Below, one piece after another: positions 8,503 to 16,609 of a stretch of DNA of 64,000 nt. A model generated the notes under the pieces. That model searched no databases and was not told the origin of the DNA. It saw only the letters and a program-made list of their open reading frames with translations. The position numbers were made by a program, and so were the translations under genes. The stretch is from Planktothrix agardhii NIES-204. Lineage in GTDB: Bacteria > Cyanobacteriota > Cyanobacteriia > Cyanobacteriales > Microcoleaceae. Position 1 is the stretch's first letter, and each line of letters starts with the position of its first letter. Location of the stretch: positions 842,001 to 906,000 of the forward strand of contig AP017991.1 of NCBI GenBank assembly GCA_003609755.1, given 5' to 3'.

Positions 8503-9060
8503 ATGACTTATTTTTGGTTTAAATCCTTTCATATCATCGGAATGGTTGTCTGGTTTGCGGGTTTATTTTATTTGGTGAGATTATTTGTTTATCACGCCGA
8601 AGCCGAAGACAAACCCGAGCCCGCCCGCAGCATTTTAAAAGAACAATATGAATTGATGGAAAAGCGTCTTTATGGGATTATTACAACCCCCGGAATGGTG
8701 GTAACGGTGGTGATGGCGATCGCCCTTTTAATTACACAACCCAGTTTTTTACAAGATATGTGGCTGCATATCAAATTAGGATTAGTTGCGGTTTTAGTCG
8801 CCTATCATTTTTATTGTGGTCGAATTATGCGACAATTAGCCACAAATAAAATTATATTCACCAGTCAACAATTCCGCAGTCTGAATGAAGTACCAACGGT
8901 ACTTTTATTGGTGATTGTTTTACTCGCAGTATTCAAAAATAATTTACCCATAAATACAGCTATTGCTGTGACGGGTAGTTTTATTGTAGGGATGATTGTT
9001 TTCTTTCAACTCTATGCCTTCCATAGACAAAAAAACACCCAGCAAGTTGTTAGTCAGTAA
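8503..9060 (+). CDS. hemJ: Protoporphyrinogen IX oxidase HemJ
   Basis: A 185-residue membrane protein that oxidises protoporphyrinogen IX to protoporphyrin IX, the step before heme and chlorophyll split. It has the HemJ opening YFWFKSFHIIGMVVWFAGLF with the essential His in the first helix, then LFVYH, a KRLYGIITTPGM block, a WLHIKLGL helix and YHFYCGRI. Four to five membrane helices are visible. The frame is open back to 8434, but family alignment favours the ATG at 8503, which starts MTYFWFKSFH. It faces the heme oxygenase gene, so heme made through HemJ could feed bilin synthesis nearby. Confidence 0.85.
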   Translation: MTYFWFKSFHIIGMVVWFAGLFYLVRLFVYHAEAEDKPEPARSILKEQYELMEKRLYGIITTPGMVVTVVMAIALLITQPSFLQDMWLHIKLGLVAVLVAYHFYCGRIMRQLATNKIIFTSQQFRSLNEVPTVLLLVIVLLAVFKNNLPINTAIAVTGSFIVGMIVFFQLYAFHRQKNTQQVVSQ

Positions 9061-9075
9061 GCCGATAGTCAACTA

Positions 9076-9113
9076 AACTACCCACACTTCTCTACGAGTA
9101 AGTGTAGGTAGTT
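9076..9113. terminator. Long hairpin between convergent hemJ and heme oxygenase genes
   Basis: AACTACCCACACTT pairs with AAGTGTAGGTAGTT over 14 positions with one mismatch and a ten-base loop. Its place between two converging genes suggests a shared transcription stop, although there is no clear T-run. It also resembles dispersed cyanobacterial hairpin repeats. Confidence 0.45.
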
Positions 9114-9192
9114 CAAAACCACAAAATCCCGAACACAAGCCAAATTCTCGCGTTCAGGATGAAATTAATTGAATCTTCCGTATTTTAACTGA

Positions 9193-9915
9193 TTATTCGG
9201 CTGCGGTTGCTAACCCTTCCGTTGCCCCTTTTGTCCGGCGACGAGTTAAGGTATTGAATAACATTTGACCAATAGCTTTAACTAAATTCCCCTCTAATTC
9301 GTTGAACATTTTCATGTTCATCCCAAACGCATCATTGGCTTCATCAACAATGCAAGTTGCCATTTCTTGGTCAATATCAACGCTATCCATTTGTTGACGA
9401 TAATTGACCTTAAACGCTTTTTCGTCGGGAATATCATTAAACTCGTAAAACTGAGTTCCTTGTCCATCCTGTAAGTTCATCGCATTTTGAGCAATTCCCT
9501 TAAGAATTTGCCCCCCGGACAAATCCCCTAAATAGCGAGTATACAGATGTGCAATTAACAATTCGGGTTCAGAATTGGAGATTTCTCGAATTCGAGCAAC
9601 ATAGGCTTTTGTTGTTTCAGAAGATTGTACTTCTTCTTTCCAATTTGCACCATGATAAAAGTATAAATCCTGCTCTAAACTTTGTTTGCGATTCAGTTCA
9701 GGAAAATACAATTTAGATAAAATTGGATGGTTACGGTGGCGCTCCATTTCTTCTTCCATTGCGGAGTAAACAAAATAGAGATTACCCACCAATTTCCGGT
9801 AAGACGTTTTTTCTACCGTACCCTTTAAAAAGCACTTGATAAAACCAACGTTTTCCGCCATTGTGTGAGACTTCTTCGTGCCTTCTCGCAGTTGGGTTGC
9901 TAAGTTAACGCTCAT
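9193..9915 (-). CDS. ho1: Heme oxygenase (biliverdin-forming)
   Basis: A 240-residue enzyme that opens heme to biliverdin, iron and CO using ferredoxin, the first step to phycobilins. The proximal ligand region KKSHTMAENVGF (His17) and the distal helix YLGDLSGGQILK with its flexible glycines are intact. Length matches the family. ATG at 9915 fits the usual MSVNLATQLREGTKKSH opening. It is the only complete heme oxygenase in the window; a fragment of a second lies 0.8 kb away. Confidence 0.95.
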   Translation of the reverse strand: MSVNLATQLREGTKKSHTMAENVGFIKCFLKGTVEKTSYRKLVGNLYFVYSAMEEEMERHRNHPILSKLYFPELNRKQSLEQDLYFYHGANWKEEVQSSETTKAYVARIREISNSEPELLIAHLYTRYLGDLSGGQILKGIAQNAMNLQDGQGTQFYEFNDIPDEKAFKVNYRQQMDSVDIDQEMATCIVDEANDAFGMNMKMFNELEGNLVKAIGQMLFNTLTRRRTKGATEGLATAAE

Positions 9916-10128
9916 ACTAAAATTTTAATCCCAAAGCTAAATTCAACAAATAGGCGTCTTACTAATCACAGCACCTAGAAAAACCACCTAATTTTTGATA
10001 TTAAACTAATTTCATCATAAATGGTGTTAAGAATTGTCACATTCACCCATGATACCAGCCAGCCGGTTAGATTTCTAACCTCTTTGTGTCTTTGAGTCTT
10101 TGTGGTTCAATTAATCTTGACCCCTCAC

Positions 10129-10806
10129 CTACAATTTAATTAAACTCACAGCTATTTTACCACGAAAACACACTTCTACATCCGTTCCCACTTCATAAAG
10201 GCGATCACTATAATTTCCATGATAATGAAAATAATCCCCTTCTATTCTATAATTAATCGGCAAAGATTCAGTTCCTAATTTACAAAATACCATATCTGGG
10301 TCAGGGTCTTCCGGTTCCAAATAGGGAAAATTAACATTCCAAAAATACCCCTGTTGCGGAGGATGTTTCATTAATTCATTTAACACCAAACTTGCCCAAC
10401 GGGTTGCCGTTTTCCAATTTACGGGTTTTCCTTTTTTACGATATTGGGATAAAGCTATCCCAGGAATTCCTTGAATTGCTGCTTCCCTAACTGCCGCCAC
10501 CGTCCCAGAAATATAAACATCAACCCCCATATTTCCCCCCGAATTAATCCCCGAAATTACCCAACTTAAATCAGGACAAAGATGGGACACCGCTAACCGA
10601 ATACAATCGGCGGGAGTTCCCCCAATTGCATATTCAATTTCTGAACGTTTTTCTACCTTAATTCCTTGATTGGTCGTCACTTGATGCCCACATTGAGAAT
10701 ATTCTTTTTCAGGAGCAATCCAGATTTTTTCCCCAGAAATTGCCTCCCCTAACGCTTTAATTCCGGGTGCATCAATACCATCATCATTTGTTAATACTAT
10801 TTTCAT
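10129..10806 (-). CDS. surE: 5'-nucleotidase SurE, first of two paralogues
   Basis: A 225-residue SurE family phosphatase that removes phosphate from nucleoside monophosphates and some other substrates. The metal site LTNDDG near the N-terminus, GTPADC, and INSGGNMGVDVYISGTVAAVREA are all present. The frame extends upstream to a GTG at 10830, but the ATG at 10806 places LTNDDG at the usual position, so it is preferred. This copy is shorter and more divergent than the one at 27682-28476 (GTPADC against GTPADS; INSGGNMG against INHGPNVA). Confidence 0.85.
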   Translation of the reverse strand: MKIVLTNDDGIDAPGIKALGEAISGEKIWIAPEKEYSQCGHQVTTNQGIKVEKRSEIEYAIGGTPADCIRLAVSHLCPDLSWVISGINSGGNMGVDVYISGTVAAVREAAIQGIPGIALSQYRKKGKPVNWKTATRWASLVLNELMKHPPQQGYFWNVNFPYLEPEDPDPDMVFCKLGTESLPINYRIEGDYFHYHGNYSDRLYEVGTDVEVCFRGKIAVSLIKL

Positions 10807-10841
10807 TTTTTTTAAGGGAATAGGGAACACGGATTTAAGAG

Positions 10842-10947
10842 GATTTCACGGATTTTAATCTGTGTTAATCTGTGTAATCCGTTTAATCCGTGTTCAGATT
10901 TCACGGATTTTAATCTGTGTTAATCTGCGTAATCCGTTTAATCCGTG
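10842..10947. repeat. Two tandem 51-base repeats
   Basis: Two copies (10842-10892 and 10897-10947), four bases apart, differ at one position. Each is built from shorter echoes of TTAATCTGTG and TAATCCGT. They lie between the surE and recG genes and contain no frame. This is typical dispersed cyanobacterial intergenic repeat sequence. Confidence 0.8.
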
Positions 10948-10972
10948 ATAGGTAATGGGTAATAGAAAGAGT

Positions 10973-13456
10973 TTAGGTTAAAATGCTGCCTCCCATAATC
11001 TTAATATAACGACGATTTAATTCATCCCGCATTAAAGGTAAACCCTGTAACTTTGGATCTTTTTCTAATACCTTTTGGGCGGCATCCCTAGCTAATTGTA
11101 ACACCTCCTGATCCTCGACTAAACTCGCTAAAGCAAAATCCGGTAAACCCGACTGACGAGTACCCAAAACCTGTCCTGGCCCCCGCAATTGTAAATCCAT
11201 TTCTGCAATCAAAAACCCATCCTGAGATTGTTCCAAAACCTGTAACCGTTGTCGCGCTTCCGGGGTAGAACCTCCTAACATTAATAAACAATAGGATTTA
11301 TCTTTTCCACGACCCACCCTACCCCGTAATTGATGCACCTGAGATAATCCAAATCGTTCTGCATTTTCAATTAACATCACCGTGGCATTGGGAACATCAA
11401 CCCCTACTTCCACCACCGTTGTTGACACCAGAATTTGGGTTTCTCTATCCCGAAATAGAGTAATAGCTTGATCTTTTTCCGCGCTACTCATTCGACCATG
11501 GAGCAACCCAATTTTAAACTCAGGAAAAATCTTAGACTGTAATTTTTGATGTTCCTCCACCGCCGATTTAACATCTAATTTTTCCGATTCTTCAATTAAC
11601 GGTAACACCACATAAACCTGTCTGCCTTTTGCTACCTCGCGCTGAATTAAATCATAGGCATCCCGTCGTTGTTTTCCGTTTAAAATTGTAGTTTGAATTG
11701 GTTGGCGACCGGGGGGAAGTTCATCAATTTGACTCACATCTAAATCCCCATGTAAGGTTAAGGCTAATGTTCGGGGAATGGGCGTTGCTGTCATGGTTAA
11801 AACGTGGGGAGATTCTCCTTTTTGTTGTAATCTAGCTCGTTGTTGAACTCCAAACCGATGTTGTTCATCTATCACTACTAACCCCAAACGATGAAAATTA
11901 ACCTGATCTTGAATTAAGGCATGGGTTCCGACTAAAACAGGCAATTCTCCCGTTTCTAAATGGGCATGAATTTGACGTCGTTTGCCAGCTTTTGTTGAAC
12001 CTGTTAATAATTCTACAGGTAGGTGCATTAAATTAAACCACTCGACTAATTTTCGATAATGTTGTTCGGCTAAAACTTCCGTCGGGGCCATTAATGCGGC
12101 TTGATATCCGGCTTGAATTGCCGCTAACATTGCCACCACCGCCACTACAGTTTTCCCTGCTCCTACATCCCCTTGAACTAATCTATTCATCGGTTCAGGA
12201 GAATATAAATCTTGGAGAATTTCTTGAATTACCCGATTTTGAGCATTGGTTAATTGAAAGGGTAACATCTGATGAAATTCATCAATTAATTTTCCCTTGG
12301 GTGCTAAAACTGCACTGGTTTCAACCTGTTTCTGCTGTTGTCTCCGGGTTAATAATCCTAACTGTAAATAGAAAAATTCATCAAACACTAACCGCCGTCT
12401 CGCCGCCGATAAACAATCTCGGTCTGGAGGAAAATGGATATTCTCAATGGCATTAGTTAACCCAATTAATTGATATTGATTTAATACTTCTTCGGGTAAC
12501 GCATCTGCCAATTGTTTCGCCGCAGGTAAAGCTGCAATTACCGCTTTTCTAACTACATCCGCCCCGACTCCATCCGATAACGGATACACAGGCAAAAGTC
12601 GCCCGATTTTCATTGATTCAATTTGCCCCCCGGCATCATCTAAAACTTCTAATTCCGGGTTATCTAAGGTAATTCCATATTGATTTTTTTTGACTAAACC
12701 TGATGCTGCAATTAACGCCCCGGTTGCATAATTATTTTTTTGTTGATGTTGCCAACCTTTACTACTATATCTATTTCCAGCATAAAATCGACTAATTTTA
12801 AGCTGTCCGGTATTATCGCTTAATACTAATTCTAATATGGTTAATTTTTTATTCCGAGGACTACTAAAACAATTACACCGTTTTACCTGAGCAATTAAGG
12901 TGACGGTTTCCCCAGGTTCTAGTTCATTAATTTTGACCTGTCGGGCGTAGTCAATATGATCCCTGGGATAATAATACAGTAAATCAAATACGGTTAAAAC
13001 CCCTAATTTTGCCACGCGATCGCTATTTCTAGGCCCGATAATTTTTTCTAAGGATTGTTCTAAGGATAGATTAACAACCTTTGCCTGTTCTGTAATCCCA
13101 GTTGTCTTTGCAACTGTTTGTTGATTTTGCTTTTGATCTTGTTCCGTTTCCCGAATTTTCGATACCTGATTCCGACAATCAAACAACCTTTGTAATTGCA
13201 GCAAAAACCGTCTCGTATCCGCAATTAAATGTTGGCGGTCTTCTAATTTTAATTCAGGATAACGCAAAAATTCCTCCGCCAAATCTTGACACCGTTGTTG
13301 GGTCTCCGGTGGTGCATTTTCAAACAATTCCTTTAAACTCACATAAAAAAATTCATGGAATTTATATTGACTACCCTGCAAATTTGTAAAACCCCGTTCT
13401 GCTTCAACGCACAACGCTTTACTAAATCTCCACCAGTCCGGTTGATAAGATTTCAT
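10973..13456 (-). CDS. recG: ATP-dependent DNA helicase RecG
   Basis: An 827-residue helicase that remodels stalled replication forks and branched DNA. After a cyanobacterial N-terminal extension of about 130 residues there is the wedge/OB domain (near GETVTLIAQVKR), then motif I GDVGAGKT, motif Ia MAPTEVLAEQH, motif II DEQHRFG, motif III TMTATPIPRT, and the C-terminal motifs LLHGRM, STTVVEVGVDVPNAT and QLRGRVGRG. All catalytic motifs look intact. ATG at 13456 gives the usual length. It is followed by surE on the same strand, with a repeat between. Confidence 0.95.
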   Translation of the reverse strand: MKSYQPDWWRFSKALCVEAERGFTNLQGSQYKFHEFFYVSLKELFENAPPETQQRCQDLAEEFLRYPELKLEDRQHLIADTRRFLLQLQRLFDCRNQVSKIRETEQDQKQNQQTVAKTTGITEQAKVVNLSLEQSLEKIIGPRNSDRVAKLGVLTVFDLLYYYPRDHIDYARQVKINELEPGETVTLIAQVKRCNCFSSPRNKKLTILELVLSDNTGQLKISRFYAGNRYSSKGWQHQQKNNYATGALIAASGLVKKNQYGITLDNPELEVLDDAGGQIESMKIGRLLPVYPLSDGVGADVVRKAVIAALPAAKQLADALPEEVLNQYQLIGLTNAIENIHFPPDRDCLSAARRRLVFDEFFYLQLGLLTRRQQQKQVETSAVLAPKGKLIDEFHQMLPFQLTNAQNRVIQEILQDLYSPEPMNRLVQGDVGAGKTVVAVVAMLAAIQAGYQAALMAPTEVLAEQHYRKLVEWFNLMHLPVELLTGSTKAGKRRQIHAHLETGELPVLVGTHALIQDQVNFHRLGLVVIDEQHRFGVQQRARLQQKGESPHVLTMTATPIPRTLALTLHGDLDVSQIDELPPGRQPIQTTILNGKQRRDAYDLIQREVAKGRQVYVVLPLIEESEKLDVKSAVEEHQKLQSKIFPEFKIGLLHGRMSSAEKDQAITLFRDRETQILVSTTVVEVGVDVPNATVMLIENAERFGLSQVHQLRGRVGRGKDKSYCLLMLGGSTPEARQRLQVLEQSQDGFLIAEMDLQLRGPGQVLGTRQSGLPDFALASLVEDQEVLQLARDAAQKVLEKDPKLQGLPLMRDELNRRYIKIMGGSILT

Positions 13457-13610
13457 CTTAATCTAACTTCCTAATTACCCTGTATTTGTGACTCACCACA
13501 GCCTATTATAATATACAGTATTGTCAGCACCACAGAGATTTACTTAGCTTTTCTTTAACCTTCCTACTCAGCTTTTTAATAATAGGAATTAAATCAAATT
13601 TTTCCAGGGG

Positions 13611-13640
13611 TTGACAATAACAAATCCATTTTGCTATAAT
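13611..13640 (+). promoter_or_regulatory. Strong sigma-70-type promoter, orphan (P1)
   Basis: TTGACA at 13611-13616 and TATAAT at 13635-13640 are both perfect consensus hexamers, 18 bases apart. It points away from recG into a gap without a coding gene, toward the 3' end of an opposing gene. Confidence 0.7.
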
Positions 13641-13645
13641 TTTAG

Positions 13646-13780
13646 CAAATGCTGTATCCAGAAGTATGTCTATACACTTGACTTTTTAGTCAATTAAAGA
13701 TAAAACCCTTTATCTATAGGATTACAGACTTTGATGAATTTTCCGCCCCTGAGTTTTTGGGCAGAATTGAGGAAAATTTT
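13646..13780 (+). ncRNA. Candidate small RNA 1 with three stem-loops
   Basis: Downstream of P1 three hairpins follow in order: TTGACT-TTTT-AGTCAA (13678-13693), AGATAAA-ACCC-TTTATCT (13698-13715), and AATTTTCC/GGAAAATT (13737-13778) enclosing GCCC/GGGC. There is no coding frame of note. The boundaries are estimates from the promoter and the last stem. No match to 6S RNA, tmRNA or Yfr1 features that I know was seen. Confidence 0.4.
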
Positions 13781-13788
13781 AAACAAGG

Positions 13789-13818
13789 TTGACACGGATT
13801 AATTTTAGGTGCTATAAC
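13789..13818 (+). promoter_or_regulatory. Sigma-70-type promoter, orphan (P2)
   Basis: TTGACA at 13789-13794 and TATAAC at 13813-13818, again 18 bases apart, on the plus strand. It begins nine bases after the end of the last hairpin that follows P1. Confidence 0.65.
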
Positions 13819-13821
13819 TTA

Positions 13822-13871
13822 GGTATGTGCTGGTGGGTGTCGTGCGTACCTACTCTTGATTTTTTAGTCAA
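13822..13871 (+). ncRNA. Candidate small RNA 2, shares a hairpin motif with RNA 1
   Basis: Immediately after P2 come a nine-pair stem GGTATGTGC/GTGCGTACC (using G-U pairs; loop 13831-13841) and then TTGATT-TTTT-AGTCAA (13856-13871). The second hairpin repeats the one in RNA 1 with one change, C to T, that keeps pairing as G-U. Continued transcription would be antisense to the 3' end of the gene at 13915-14742. The 3' end is not defined. Confidence 0.35.
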
Positions 13872-13914
13872 TTAAAAGCCATACAACCCAACCTATAAGC
13901 ATTTCAGGCATTTC

Positions 13915-14742
13915 TCAATCCTCATACCAACTAGCTCGCCAAGCTGATTCTGCCTGAAGTATAGCCCTCTCGCGTAACTTTTTTTGATAGTCCCGACGGA
14001 TATTAGTAAACTGTCCCGATAAATGGCGGAGTTGGTGACGTCGCGCCATCACATTAGCATCAGCAAACTCAATTTCCCCCAAGCGCAGATGAATAGCCGT
14101 TAACTTTGTCATGATCGAGGTTTGGGGCTCGTCATCATCCTCCGTCTCAATCATGATCTGGAGTAGATTCGCTGGCCCAGCCACCATATCGCTGGAAGCA
14201 TCAGCCTTAGAAGCCACTTCCAGAATAGCTTGGGGTAATTTTTTCGGTAACAGTCCAAACCCTTGTAACTGCAAGTTGGCATCCTTAGATAGCAATTTCA
14301 ACAGTCGGACAATTCCGGTTTCAATCCCATCTTGCCAAGAGAATAAACGCTCAGGGGTTAACGGTTTTGGAGTCTGAGAAACCTGCAAATTTTCCTCTGG
14401 CTGTTCCTCCTCCGGTTCAGAGGTAAAATCATCATCTAAATCCTCAAGTTCAAAATCAGCCGGAGCTTGCAGAGACTCGCATAAATCCGTCTGCATTTGT
14501 CGGGCTAAATTTCTTAGCCCCTGTTGTAATTTTTGTCGTTGTGAAACCGATAACTCTAAAAATACTTGAGGATAGATTTGAGTGCAGAGATGATAACTTG
14601 CCAAAATCAATTGTTGACGTACTCCTTGCCCCAGAGCAACCAAATACACCTCATAGGCGTGATGAAACTCTTGGGCAATTTTAGCGATCGCATCTTCCAA
14701 AGCAGCGATATCCTGATCAACGCGATTTATTGATCCAGCCAT
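13915..14742 (-). CDS. Conserved cyanobacterial protein of unknown function
   Basis: A 275-residue soluble protein. It has a helical N-terminal part (residues 1-95), an acidic linker rich in Asp, Glu and Pro (about 97-125), and a second helical part ending in a basic coiled-coil-like stretch (QFTNIRRDYQKKLRERAIL). I recognise no catalytic motif. It follows rpsB and tsf on the same strand, but a hairpin at 14785-14820 separates it from them. It could be an accessory division or translation factor; this is not supported by any motif. Confidence 0.6.
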   Translation of the reverse strand: MAGSINRVDQDIAALEDAIAKIAQEFHHAYEVYLVALGQGVRQQLILASYHLCTQIYPQVFLELSVSQRQKLQQGLRNLARQMQTDLCESLQAPADFELEDLDDDFTSEPEEEQPEENLQVSQTPKPLTPERLFSWQDGIETGIVRLLKLLSKDANLQLQGFGLLPKKLPQAILEVASKADASSDMVAGPANLLQIMIETEDDDEPQTSIMTKLTAIHLRLGEIEFADANVMARRHQLRHLSGQFTNIRRDYQKKLRERAILQAESAWRASWYED

Positions 14743-14784
14743 AAAGGAATTAGGAATTACGAATTAGGAATTAAAAATGAATGA

Positions 14785-14820
14785 ACTCCGATCATAATTA
14801 AAATTTGATCTGATCGGAGT
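14785..14820 (-). terminator. Hairpin after tsf
   Basis: ACTCCGATCA pairs perfectly with TGATCGGAGT around a 16-base loop, 30 bases past the tsf stop. On the minus strand it is followed by a loose T-rich stretch. It probably ends the rpsB-tsf transcript. Confidence 0.6.
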
Positions 14821-14849
14821 CTTAACTATTAATTAACTTCAGAAATAAC

Positions 14850-15509
14850 CTAGGCTTTACCCATTTGTTCGGCGACTTCATCCGCAAAATTCTTTTCTTC
14901 CTTCTCCAAGCCTTCACCCAAAACAAAACGAGCAAAGCGACGAATTTTAATATTTTCGCCTAACAGAGAAATACTTTGTTTCACCAACTCCGCCACCGTA
15001 ATATCTTGATTGCGAATGTAAGGTTGATCAACTAAGGATAGCTCTTGAAGACGCTTATCAATTCGTCCTTGAACAATTTTTTCCTTAATATTATCGGGTT
15101 TATTTCCTAAATCATCCCGCTTCATTTCAATCTCTTTTTCCTTAGCGGTAATGCTGGCGGGAATATCATCAATAGAAACATATTCCACATTAGGACAAGC
15201 CGCAATTTGCATGGCAATATTATTCACTAATGCCTTAAATTCCTCCCGACGCGCCACAAAGTCGGTTTCGCAGTTGACTTCCACAATTACCCCCACCCGT
15301 CCGCCAGTGTGAATATAACTTCCCACCAAGCCTTCGGTAGCACTGCGAGAGCTCTTTTTATCCGCAGAAGTAATACCCTTTTGACGTAACCATTCGATAG
15401 ACTTCGTGATATCCCCATCATTTTGAATCAGGGCGTTCTTACAGTCCATCATCCCCGCGCCAGTTTTATCGCGCAGTTCCTTAACCACTTTTGCTGAGAT
15501 TTCCGCCAT
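14850..15509 (-). CDS. tsf: Translation elongation factor Ts
   Basis: A 219-residue nucleotide exchange factor for EF-Tu. It carries the N-terminal UBA-like domain with [19 protein letters not shown], and the core region with [20 protein letters not shown]. It is the short cyanobacterial form with a single core domain. It lies 168 bases downstream of rpsB on the same strand, the widespread rpsB-tsf pairing, and a hairpin occupies that gap. Confidence 0.95.
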   Translation of the reverse strand: MAEISAKVVKELRDKTGAGMMDCKNALIQNDGDITKSIEWLRQKGITSADKKSSRSATEGLVGSYIHTGGRVGVIVEVNCETDFVARREEFKALVNNIAMQIAACPNVEYVSIDDIPASITAKEKEIEMKRDDLGNKPDNIKEKIVQGRIDKRLQELSLVDQPYIRNQDITVAELVKQSISLLGENIKIRRFARFVLGEGLEKEEKNFADEVAEQMGKA

Positions 15510-15607
15510 CTTTTCCTCAGATTTGTTTTATGTTTACCTATCGCCATCACTCATCTGTTAAAAAAAATTATAACAAATGAATCTAAATGTTTTTCATGAT
15601 TACTTCC

Positions 15608-15661
15608 CAGGAGTCCCCATCGGATAATTTAGCTTAAACCTGTCCTGAAAAAAGACTCCTG
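15608..15661 (-). promoter_or_regulatory. Inverted repeat in the rpsB-tsf gap
   Basis: CAGGAGTC (15608-15615) and GACTCCTG (15654-15661) are perfect complements 38 bases apart, just after the rpsB stop. It could attenuate readthrough into tsf or stabilise the rpsB 3' end. No promoter for tsf alone is obvious. Confidence 0.4.
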
Positions 15662-15677
15662 AGAAATATTTTAGGTC

Positions 15678-16469
15678 TTATTCTTCCGACTCCGAATCAG
15701 AATCTAAATCGCCGATATCTTCAACTTCTTCATCTTCTTCATATTCGGCTTCGTAATCATAATCTTCTTCAGCTATTTCTGCACCTTGACCATGACGCCC
15801 TTCATAAATTGCGTCGGCTAACTTACCAACAATCAACTTAATTGAACGAATAGCATCATCATTGGCGGGAATATGAATATCTGCCAAATCAGGATCACAA
15901 TTAGTATCTAATAAAGATACAATCGGAATATCTAATTTCCGACATTCCATCACCGCATTATATTCCCGGCGTTGGTCAACTAAAATTACCACATCAGGAA
16001 CACGACGCATGGCTTTAATTCCGCCTAAATACTTCCGTAATTTCGTCAATTCTCGACGTAAAACCGAAGCTTCTTTTTTAGGAAGATAATCAAAATAACC
16101 ACTAGACTCGCGGTCTTCCAAAGTTTTCAGACGGTCAACCCGGGTTTTAATCGTCGCCCAGTTGGTCAGCATTCCCCCCAACCAACGTTGGTTGACATAA
16201 TATCCACCACAACGGGCGGCTTCGCTGGCGATAATTCCAGCGGCTTGGCGTTTAGTTCCGACAAACAGAAACTTTTTCCCATCTTCGGAGGAACTTCTGA
16301 CATAATCATAGGCCTCCTCCATCAGTTCTGCGGTTTGAACTAAATCAATAATATGAACCCCGTTACGCTCCGTGTAGATATAGGGAGACATTTTCGGATT
16401 CCAACGGCGGGTCTGATGTCCAAAGTGAACTCCAGACTCCAGCATTTCTGCCAAACTAATAACGGCCAT
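15678..16469 (-). CDS. rpsB: 30S ribosomal protein S2
   Basis: A 263-residue small-subunit protein. It opens [19 protein letters not shown] and contains RRWNPKM, the FVGTKRQA loop, [12 protein letters not shown] and DTNCDPD, all family signatures. The last 30 residues form a Glu/Asp-rich acidic tail, as in other cyanobacterial S2. SD sequence AGGAGTT (minus strand of 16477-16483) precedes the ATG at 16469. The upstream leader can fold as a pseudoknot ending beside this SD, suggesting feedback by S2. Confidence 0.97.
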   Translation of the reverse strand: MAVISLAEMLESGVHFGHQTRRWNPKMSPYIYTERNGVHIIDLVQTAELMEEAYDYVRSSSEDGKKFLFVGTKRQAAGIIASEAARCGGYYVNQRWLGGMLTNWATIKTRVDRLKTLEDRESSGYFDYLPKKEASVLRRELTKLRKYLGGIKAMRRVPDVVILVDQRREYNAVMECRKLDIPIVSLLDTNCDPDLADIHIPANDDAIRSIKLIVGKLADAIYEGRHGQGAEIAEEDYDYEAEYEEDEEVEDIGDLDSDSESEE

Positions 16470-16485
16470 TCGTCATAACTCCTAT

Positions 16486-16557
16486 ATTCGGGTTAATCCT
16501 CCATCCAGGCGTATCAGCTAAGGGTTTAAACCCTAGAAACACCCGAATCCCTGGATG
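16486..16557 (-). promoter_or_regulatory. rpsB leader with predicted pseudoknot next to the SD
   Basis: Two eight-base perfect pairings cross: 16486-16493 with 16541-16548 (ATTCGGGT/ACCCGAAT) and 16502-16509 with 16550-16557 (CATCCAGG/CCTGGATG). The loop holds a third palindrome AGGGTTTAAACCCT (16520-16533). The last arm ends two bases before the rpsB SD. Ribosomal protein S2 controls rpsB-tsf through its leader in gamma-proteobacteria; a similar role here is inference. Confidence 0.5.
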
Positions 16558-16609
16558 TGTGATTTTTAGACAACCCTTCCACTATACCACGTCTTGAGTT
16601 ATCTGTAGA

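Noticed and set aside
9076-9113. Hairpin as the end of an IS200/IS605-type element
   Set aside because: There is no transposase or partner end nearby; its place between convergent genes fits a terminator or dispersed repeat.
10842-10947. Two 51-base repeats, possible CRISPR or attachment site
   Set aside because: Only two copies, four bases apart, built from smaller echoes; it looks like ordinary intergenic repeat sequence.
12094-12456. 120-codon plus-strand frame inside recG
   Set aside because: It is antisense to conserved helicase motifs and has no matching features of its own.
13646-13780. Possible 6S RNA (ssaA) or Yfr1
   Set aside because: No long rod with a central bubble and no ACUCCUCACAC motif were seen; three short separate stems fit neither.
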